Below, piece after piece: positions 1 through 3,918 of a stretch of 6,332 nt of DNA. The DNA lies in NCBI GenBank assembly GCA_947489175.1, contig CANLED010000130.1, positions 1 to 6,332 of the forward strand, written 5' to 3'. The notes beneath the pieces were generated by a model that saw only the letters and a list, made by a program, of their open reading frames with translations, was not told the DNA's origin and did not search any database. The stretch is from Chitinophagaceae bacterium. Its GTDB lineage: Bacteria; Bacteroidota; Bacteroidia; Chitinophagales; Chitinophagaceae. The number at the start of each line of letters is the position of its first letter. Position 1 is the stretch's first letter. The position numbers were made by a program, and so were the translations under genes.

Positions 1-139
1 TTTTTGATGATTGAAGACTGCTATGTTCTTCAGTAATTAGGGGTTCTGTTGCATAGTGTTGTATATTAGCCCAGCCTGTTTCACTAAACAGTAGAGCCAA
101 TATCACAATAATTGTACTGATCGTAGAGATCTTTCTCAT
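1..139 (-). CDS. Secreted protein, N-terminal fragment (signal peptide only)
   Basis: Reading the minus strand from an ATG at 139-137 gives 46 codons open to the window edge. The first 24 residues form a textbook Sec signal peptide: MRK, then a hydrophobic core (ISTISTIIVILALLF), then SETGWA with a likely signal peptidase I cut after GWA. The mature part begins NIQHYATEPLITEE and is polar. The A-rich stretch just upstream of the ATG, with no Shine-Dalgarno, suits Bacteroidota starts. The product is therefore probably exported to the periplasm or outer membrane, but too little is present to name a family. The gene points away from the decayed sigma factor gene beside it. A SusC/TonB-type receptor or another envelope protein is possible in that setting, but nothing visible decides it. 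Confidence 0.62.
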   Translation of the reverse strand, partial: MRKISTISTIIVILALLFSETGWANIQHYATEPLITEEHSSLQSSK

Positions 140-229
140 TGTTTTTACTTTTGGTTTTTTATTTTGATTCTGCTATGATTACGATATTGTTTTGTTATTA
201 CAAAATCAGTGGTGGCTTCTAATGATTGA

Positions 230-627
230 AGCAACACTTTTAAATTGTCGTCGCTAAAATACTTGTTATTGTTTTATTGGCAATTTTTTCGGATTCAATT
301 CTTAAAGTTATTTTAAATATCAACTCAATAAAAATAGCAGAATCTTCTTCCACTGAATTTGAGTTTCAAATTAATGTAGAAGATTTTATCATTGAGGAAG
401 AAAATAAATTCTTGGAAATCAATAAGTTAATTGAGGCATTGGATAAAATTCCGCCCAGACATAGGGAAATTTTATCCTTGAGGTTCTATAGTAAATTGGA
501 GTATGCAGATATCTGATCGGTAACGCGAATCACTTATCAACTGGCAAGAAATCAGCTTTCATCTGCCGTTACAAGGGTAAAACGATCATTTCAGAAAATA
601 GTTAGGAAAAAAATCTTGAGAAAATCC
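230..627 (+). pseudogene. Decayed sigma-70/ECF-type RNA polymerase sigma factor
   Basis: Three translated pieces line up as one sigma factor of the Bacteroidota ECF type. Codons from 230 to about 305 give a piece (SSLKYLLLFYWQFFRIQFLK) that resembles the end of region 2 and the linker. The frame starting near 277 then continues with NSIKIAESSSTEFEFQINVE and ALDKIPPRHREILSLRFYSK, the latter being the start of region 4. A TGA at 514-516 interrupts this frame. Right after it, the same frame reads SVTRITYQLARNQLSSAV, the helix-turn-helix end of region 4, with spacing consistent with a single substituted codon (for example TCA to TGA). The N-terminal region 2 core is absent: the codons upstream are stopped at 227-229 and do not look like a sigma factor. 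After about 620 the frame runs into sequence antisense to the next gene, so the original stop is unclear. I infer a nonfunctional relic. The right boundary is approximate. Confidence 0.66.
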
Positions 628-858
628 TTAAAGCTCTTCAAATTCTATATAATCGTCTTTATCAACCTTTGGTTTTTTAACCCTTTCTTCTTGTTTAGGC
701 GGGGTTTGTCCAAATCCTTGTCCACTAGCTTGCTCTTGTCGCACAGAATCAAATTGTTTTTTTACCTGTTTGGTTGTTCTGTACAAAGGAATCACTAGGT
801 TGAATATAAACCTATAAGCGAAGTAAATGGCAAAGCCAATGAGTATATAGCGATACAT
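628..858 (-). CDS. DUF4834-like small membrane-anchored protein
   Basis: This 76-residue protein has one hydrophobic segment at about residues 4-25 (YILIGFAIYFAYRFIFNLVI). A short basic stretch follows (RTTKQVKK), then a Gln/Gly/Pro-rich low-complexity region, a basic patch (ERVKKPKVDK) and a conserved-looking acidic end, DDYIEFEEL. Size, N-terminal membrane segment and the terminal D-Y-x-x-F-E-E pattern fit the DUF4834 family of Bacteroidota, whose function is unknown to me. A simple reading is an inner-membrane anchor with a cytoplasmic tail. The start is set by the ATG at 858-856, preceded almost directly by a perfect promoter -7 box. The gene is monocistronic, and its stop faces the sigma factor relic. 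No convincing hairpin-plus-T terminator is visible after the stop. Confidence 0.8.
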   Translation of the reverse strand: MYRYILIGFAIYFAYRFIFNLVIPLYRTTKQVKKQFDSVRQEQASGQGFGQTPPKQEERVKKPKVDKDDYIEFEEL

Positions 859-862
859 TTTG

Positions 863-893
863 CAAAGTTAATAGATTTATGCAAACAGGCAAA
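863..893 (-). promoter_or_regulatory. Bacteroidota-type promoter of the DUF4834-like gene
   Basis: On the minus strand, TTTG (893-890) is followed by exactly 19 nt and then TAACTTTG (870-863). This is an exact match to the Bacteroidota housekeeping sigma consensus TTTG-N19-TAnnTTTG. Only CAAA separates the -7 box from the ATG at 858, so the transcript should start at or within a few bases of the start codon. Confidence 0.75.
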
Positions 894-950
894 TTGAAGG
901 GATAAATCCTTATTATTTTACTTTCAGTAAAGAAATCAATAATTCCCTCT

Positions 951-1042
951 TTATTCTATCGTCCTTGTAATTCATTGAAAATCAATTTGGAATATATTCC
1001 TAAATAGCCTGGGGTTTTAACCCCAGGTGATTGAGCATGAGG
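951..1042. repeat. Direct repeat copy 1 with imperfect GC-rich palindrome
   Basis: This 92-bp unit matches the unit at 1050-1141 at 86 of 92 positions by eye, at an offset of 99 bp. The first 39 bp are identical, including a small inverted repeat ATTGA-AAA-TCAAT (974-986). The right half holds a hairpin with arms CCTGGGGTT (1008-1016) and AACCCCAGG (1019-1027). Flanking pairing is partly lost through substitutions at 1028-1029. This looks like a REP-like intergenic palindromic element; the strand is not assignable. Confidence 0.8.
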
Positions 1043-1049
1043 ATTCAAA

Positions 1050-1141
1050 TTATTCTATCGTCCTTGTAATTCATTGAAAATCAATTTGAAATGTATTCCT
1101 CAATAGCCTGGGGTTTAAACCCCAGGCTATTGAGCATGAGG
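1050..1141. repeat. Direct repeat copy 2 with perfect 36-bp palindrome
   Basis: This is the second copy of the 92-bp unit, separated from the first by 7 bp. Its core at 1099-1134 is a perfect 36-bp palindrome with half-site CTCAATAGCCTGGGGTTT. It can form a long hairpin or cruciform in either strand. The palindrome is not followed by a T run on either strand, so it is not a canonical intrinsic terminator. It lies downstream of the coiled-coil/holin-like gene pair and upstream of the DUF4834-like gene, where it could still protect 3' ends or impede read-through. Confidence 0.85.
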
Positions 1142-1211
1142 GATGGGGATGGGCAAAATGCAAAAGGGGTTTGATGCTTCTAACCACTAATTTTATATGG
1201 TGTTTACCTTC

Positions 1212-1502
1212 TTATTGTTTCCCTTGAAAAAAATCACCTAGCTTATTGGCCATCTTCTCTACAAAATTGCCTATGCCAGCCTGAAGTTTTTCGCTTTCCA
1301 TAAAACGACCTGCCATGTCTCCCCAAAAATCACCTTTTTGCTTCTTTTTTCTCCCAAAAAATGAATTGATCGTCATGCCAAAGTAATTGGCTTTTAGGTT
1401 TTGCAGGTTTTCATCTAGCCTAAATTCAATGTCTTTTTGCCTTGCCTTGAGTGACTGTATTTTCTTATCCAGAGAATTGATATCATGTATGGTATTGCTC
1501 AT
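1212..1502 (-). CDS. Small coiled-coil protein of unknown function
   Basis: This 96-residue soluble protein has an N-terminal amphipathic, heptad-like helix at about residues 7-40 (Leu/Ile spacing in NSLDKKIQSLKARQ and later residues). A basic cluster RKKKQKGDFW lies at 51-60, and a second amphipathic helical part at about 66-93 ends in NKLGDFFQ. There is no signal peptide or membrane span. It starts 6 nt after the stop of the two-TM protein gene, so the two are almost certainly cotranscribed and may act together at the membrane, with this one as the cytoplasmic partner. The ATG at 1502-1500 has no Shine-Dalgarno, only an AT-rich upstream. I do not recognise a named family; the gene is real judging by its spacing and protein-like composition. 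Confidence 0.72.
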   Translation of the reverse strand: MSNTIHDINSLDKKIQSLKARQKDIEFRLDENLQNLKANYFGMTINSFFGRKKKQKGDFWGDMAGRFMESEKLQAGIGNFVEKMANKLGDFFQGKQ

Positions 1503-1508
1503 GAGTGT

Positions 1509-1877
1509 TTAATTTATTTCATCTTCTTCTTGAAGAGAAGCTTGTAAAAATAAGCGGATGAAAGGGTTTACAAACAAGGGTTTCCTGAAAATGATGGAAA
1601 TGAAAATGATCAATAAAAAAACAAATGCTCCACACAAAAATCCCAAGGTTGCACTCCCCAATAGGGTTGACATAAACCAGGAAAATGCGATCACTAAAAA
1701 GAGCAGAAAAAACAGCATCATAAAGCTGACAATAAATATCAACAACAATAAACTGATTGTTTTCGACAAAATTCGAATAGAAGTCAGTTTTAATATTTTT
1801 ATCCGGGTGTCAACATATTCGTTGACGAGTTTTTTATTGTCTTGGTAAAAGTCGTTTAGGTTTTCTTTCGATTCCAT
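1509..1877 (-). CDS. Holin superfamily III-like two-TM membrane protein
   Basis: The 122-residue protein has a charged N-terminal helix (ESKENLNDFYQDNKKLVNEY, DTRIKILKLTS), then a long hydrophobic segment at about residues 38-66 and a second at about 74-97. A short turn (GSATLG) separates the two segments, and an acidic tail EEDEIN ends the protein. This layout matches the phage_holin_3_6 / Actinobacterial holin-X superfamily, which is common as chromosomal housekeeping membrane proteins in Bacteroidota; the name does not imply a prophage, and no phage genes are present. I chose the ATG at 1877-1875. A TTG six codons upstream (1895-1893) would only add MNIILN and is less likely. It is the first gene of a two-gene unit with the coiled-coil gene and is divergent from rimP. 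I could not find a clean consensus promoter for it. Confidence 0.75.
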   Translation of the reverse strand: MESKENLNDFYQDNKKLVNEYVDTRIKILKLTSIRILSKTISLLLLIFIVSFMMLFFLLFLVIAFSWFMSTLLGSATLGFLCGAFVFLLIIFISIIFRKPLFVNPFIRLFLQASLQEEDEIN

Positions 1878-2027
1878 ATTCAATATGATATTCAATAAAA
1901 TTAAGTTATTAGCTTGATCTAAATATGATTTTGGTTAGGTTATGGCTTGTTTTAAGTCACCATTTTAGTTTAAAGGTTTTTAGTTTAAGGTTTAATGGTT
2001 GGCTACAGAAGTGAAATACATGATTTT

Positions 2028-2058
2028 TTTGCTGTTACGCTGAAACTACCTATATTTG
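2028..2058 (+). promoter_or_regulatory. Promoter of the rimP-nusA-infB operon
   Basis: TTTG (2028-2031), exactly 19 nt, then TATATTTG (2051-2058) fully match the Bacteroidota TTTG-N19-TAnnTTTG consensus. Transcription should begin around 2062-2066, giving a leader of roughly 50 nt that contains the hairpin at 2078-2101. It is the only consensus promoter I find upstream of the three genes. Confidence 0.82.
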
Positions 2059-2077
2059 CAACACATAAAAGAGAAGT

Positions 2078-2101
2078 GAAGGGAACGGAGGCGTTCCCTT
2101 C
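2078..2101 (+). promoter_or_regulatory. rimP leader hairpin, attenuator-like
   Basis: A perfect 9-bp stem, GAAGGGAAC (2078-2086) with GTTCCCTTC (2093-2101), closes a six-base loop GGAGGC. The stem is followed by TTTATTTGA, so the structure resembles a weak intrinsic terminator placed 15 nt before the rimP ATG. The loop exposes an SD-like GGAGG. A regulatory role in operon control is inference. The structure could equally be a 5' stabiliser, or the end of an upstream transcript. Confidence 0.6.
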
Positions 2102-2116
2102 TTTATTTGATAGACC

Positions 2117-2587
2117 ATGGCAACAGAGGAAAAAGTACAAGGAATCACAAAATTAGTAGAAACACTGCTAGAGGCAGAACCTGCTTATTTCATCGTTGAA
2201 GTAGGTATCCGCCCAATAAGTAACATCAGCGTTTTTATTGACGGCGATGCGGGAGTTACCATTGAAAAATGTGTGCGTATCAACAAGTCCTTATACAAAG
2301 GAATCGTTGAAACAGCAATTTTCCCGGATGGTGAATTTTCTTTGGTGGTTTCCTCTCCCGGAATAGATGAGCCGCTCAAATTGACCCGCCAATACATTAA
2401 AAATATAGGCAGGGAACTAGAAGTGGAAACAACAGAAGGTGCAGAAATTGAAGGAAAATTGATTGCAGCAGACCACGCTGGGATTGAGTTGGATGAAGAG
2501 AAAGGAAAGGGGAAGAAGATGGAAACAATCAAACATTTCATCTTGTTTGATCAAATCAAGTCAGCAAAAGTTAAAGTAGTATTTTAA
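2117..2587 (+). CDS. rimP: Ribosome maturation factor RimP
   Basis: RimP binds the free 30S subunit in the cytoplasm and helps assemble its S12/S19 region. The 156-residue length is normal. The N-terminal alpha/beta domain (about 8-82) shows FIVEVGIRPISNISVFIDGD, then IEKCVRINKSLYKGIVE, and ends in the family signature SLVVSSPGIDEPLKL (residues 75-89). The SH3-like C-terminal domain (about 84-154) follows, with RQYIKNIGRELEVET and a Lys-rich insert (EEKGKGKKMET) before the final strand IKSAKVKVVF. The ATG at 2117 fits the domain start; there is no Shine-Dalgarno, as usual in this phylum. It is the first gene of the operon, 31 nt before nusA, and is driven by the promoter at 2028-2058. Confidence 0.95.
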   Translation: MATEEKVQGITKLVETLLEAEPAYFIVEVGIRPISNISVFIDGDAGVTIEKCVRINKSLYKGIVETAIFPDGEFSLVVSSPGIDEPLKLTRQYIKNIGRELEVETTEGAEIEGKLIAADHAGIELDEEKGKGKKMETIKHFILFDQIKSAKVKVVF

Positions 2588-2618
2588 AATAGCAAAAAGA
2601 ACATTAAATGAATGTTTT

Positions 2619-3866
2619 ATGGCAAGTATCAATTTAATTGAATCGTTTCAGGATTTTAAGGAGGCAGAGAATATCGATCGTCCTACCCTCATGAAAGTAT
2701 TAGAAGATGTCTTCAAAACACTTTTGAGAAAGAAATACGGGTCAGACGAAAGTTTCGACGTAATTGTGAACACAGAAAAGGGTGACCTTGAAATTGTTCG
2801 AAGAAGGATGATTGTTGAAGATGGTGCCGTTGAAAACCCACTTGTTGAAATTGCTTACAGCGATGCTGTTAAAATTGAACCAGATTTTGAAGTGGGTGAA
2901 GAACTTTATGAAGAGGTTGAAATCTTGGATTTCGGCCGCAGGGCTATCTTGGCAGCTAAACAGACCTTGGCAAGCCGTATTGGTGACTTGAAAAAGAATG
3001 CACTGGTACAAAAATATGAAGACCGCATTGGTGATATCATCAACGCTGAAGTTTATCAGGTTTGGAAAAAAGAGGTATTGCTTATCGATGAAGATGGCAA
3101 TGAACTAATCCTTCCAAAATCTGAGCAAATTCCAGCCGACTATTTCAAAAAAGGCGAAAGCATCCGCTCTGTAATTAAAAAAGTAGAGCTTAAAAACAAT
3201 GCACCGGTAATTATTCTATCAAGAACACATCCTTCATTTTTAGCTAAATTGCTAGAAATAGAGGTTCCTGAAATCTTTGATGGTTTGATAGTTATCAGAA
3301 AAATTGTGCGTGAGCCAGGTGAAAGGGCGAAGGTTGCCGTAGAAAGTTACGACGATCGCATTGATCCAGTTGGAGCTTGCGTTGGTATGAAAGGAAGCCG
3401 TATTCACGGAATTGTTCGTGAATTGAAGAATGAGAACATCGATGTCATTAACTTTACAAACAATATTCAACTGTTGATCCAGCGTTCTTTAACGCCGGCC
3501 AAAATCACCAGGATGAATATCGACAATGAAGGCAAACGCGCTGAAGTTTTTGTTTCCCCAGACCAAGTGTCTCTAGCCATTGGAAAAAGAGGGGTTAACA
3601 TTAAATTAGCGGAAGACCTAAGCGGTTTCGTAATTGATGTATATCGCGATAACGAGGGAGAAATGGCTGAATACGACATCGACCTAGAGGAATTTAGCGA
3701 TGAGATTGAAGCATGGATCATTGAAGAGCTAAAACGCATTGGTTGTGACACAGCCCGAAGCGTGCTTGATTTGACCCCAACTGAGTTAGAGCGCAGGACT
3801 GATCTCGAAAAAGAAACAATCGAAGAAATTCGTGAAATTCTTAGGTCAGAATTTGAAAAGGATTAA
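2619..3866 (+). CDS. nusA: Transcription termination/antitermination factor NusA
   Basis: NusA binds RNA polymerase and nascent RNA, modulating pausing, intrinsic termination and antitermination on rRNA operons. The 415-residue protein shows the NusA N-terminal RNAP-binding domain (about 1-130), with RPTLMKVLEDVFKTLLRKKY and the FGRRAILAAKQTLASRI helix. An S1 domain follows (about 136-202, ending VIILSRTHP), then KH1 with GMKG at 256-259 and KH2 with GKRG at 322-325 (VSLAIGKRGVNIKLAEDL). The end (about 355-415) is an acidic helical module, EIEAWIIEELKRIGCDTARS then LTPTELERRTDLEKETIEEI, resembling a single helix-hairpin-helix-like repeat. The length is as expected for Bacteroidota and lacks the two full acidic repeats of E. 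coli NusA. Two upstream ATGs (2608, 2612) are out of frame, so 2619 is the start. No Shine-Dalgarno is visible. Confidence 0.96.
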   Translation: MASINLIESFQDFKEAENIDRPTLMKVLEDVFKTLLRKKYGSDESFDVIVNTEKGDLEIVRRRMIVEDGAVENPLVEIAYSDAVKIEPDFEVGEELYEEVEILDFGRRAILAAKQTLASRIGDLKKNALVQKYEDRIGDIINAEVYQVWKKEVLLIDEDGNELILPKSEQIPADYFKKGESIRSVIKKVELKNNAPVIILSRTHPSFLAKLLEIEVPEIFDGLIVIRKIVREPGERAKVAVESYDDRIDPVGACVGMKGSRIHGIVRELKNENIDVINFTNNIQLLIQRSLTPAKITRMNIDNEGKRAEVFVSPDQVSLAIGKRGVNIKLAEDLSGFVIDVYRDNEGEMAEYDIDLEEFSDEIEAWIIEELKRIGCDTARSVLDLTPTELERRTDLEKETIEEIREILRSEFEKD

Positions 3867-3907
3867 TTGTTAGTAGTTTTATAAAAGGTATCTAAGCATA
3901 AAAGCTC

Positions 3908-3914
3908 AAGGAGG
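3908..3914 (+). promoter_or_regulatory. Strong Shine-Dalgarno before infB
   Basis: AAGGAGG ends 4 nt before the ATG at 3919 and is fully complementary to the usual 16S 3' end. The other starts in this window lack any such motif, and Bacteroidota in general use Shine-Dalgarno sequences rarely. The short spacing is tighter than typical. It fixes the infB start at 3919 rather than the in-frame ATG at codon 10. Confidence 0.7.
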
Positions 3915-3918
3915 ATCA

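Larger units (their letters stand above)
859..1211. other. 353-bp gene-free region with promoter and two palindromic repeats
   Basis: No coding frame with protein-like character is visible on either strand. The left end holds the promoter of the DUF4834-like gene (863-893). The centre is occupied by two direct repeat copies (951-1042 and 1050-1141). The remainder (1142-1211) lies just downstream of the coiled-coil gene; it contains a short GGATGGGGATGGG stretch but no classical terminator. Confidence 0.7.

Noticed and set aside
146..153. TACTTTTG matching a -7 box on the plus strand before the sigma relic
   Set aside because: No TTTG at the required 19-nt distance upstream (123-126 is GTAG), so it is likely a chance match in T-rich sequence.
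7..231. Shared 10-mer ATGATTGAAG at 7-16 and 222-231
   Set aside because: Too short to suggest an attachment site or target duplication; no element boundaries or inverted ends are found between them.
616..798. Plus-strand small hydrophobic frame opposite the DUF4834-like gene
   Set aside because: It is the continuation of the broken sigma factor frame into antisense sequence, not a separate gene.
1099..1134. Palindrome as an intrinsic terminator for the minus-strand gene pair
   Set aside because: The stem is strong, but neither strand has a T run right after it, and a second diverged copy next to it points to a repeat element instead.
1558..1848. Plus-strand open frame opposite the holin-like gene
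   Set aside because: Its Lys/Asn-rich translation is the complement of a hydrophobic membrane protein; the minus-strand reading has clear membrane topology and operon context.
1964..1993. Two adjacent copies of TTTAGTTTAA(A)GG between the divergent holin-like and rimP genes
   Set aside because: Short, AT-rich and only two copies; likely simple-sequence drift. No link to the promoter boxes could be seen.
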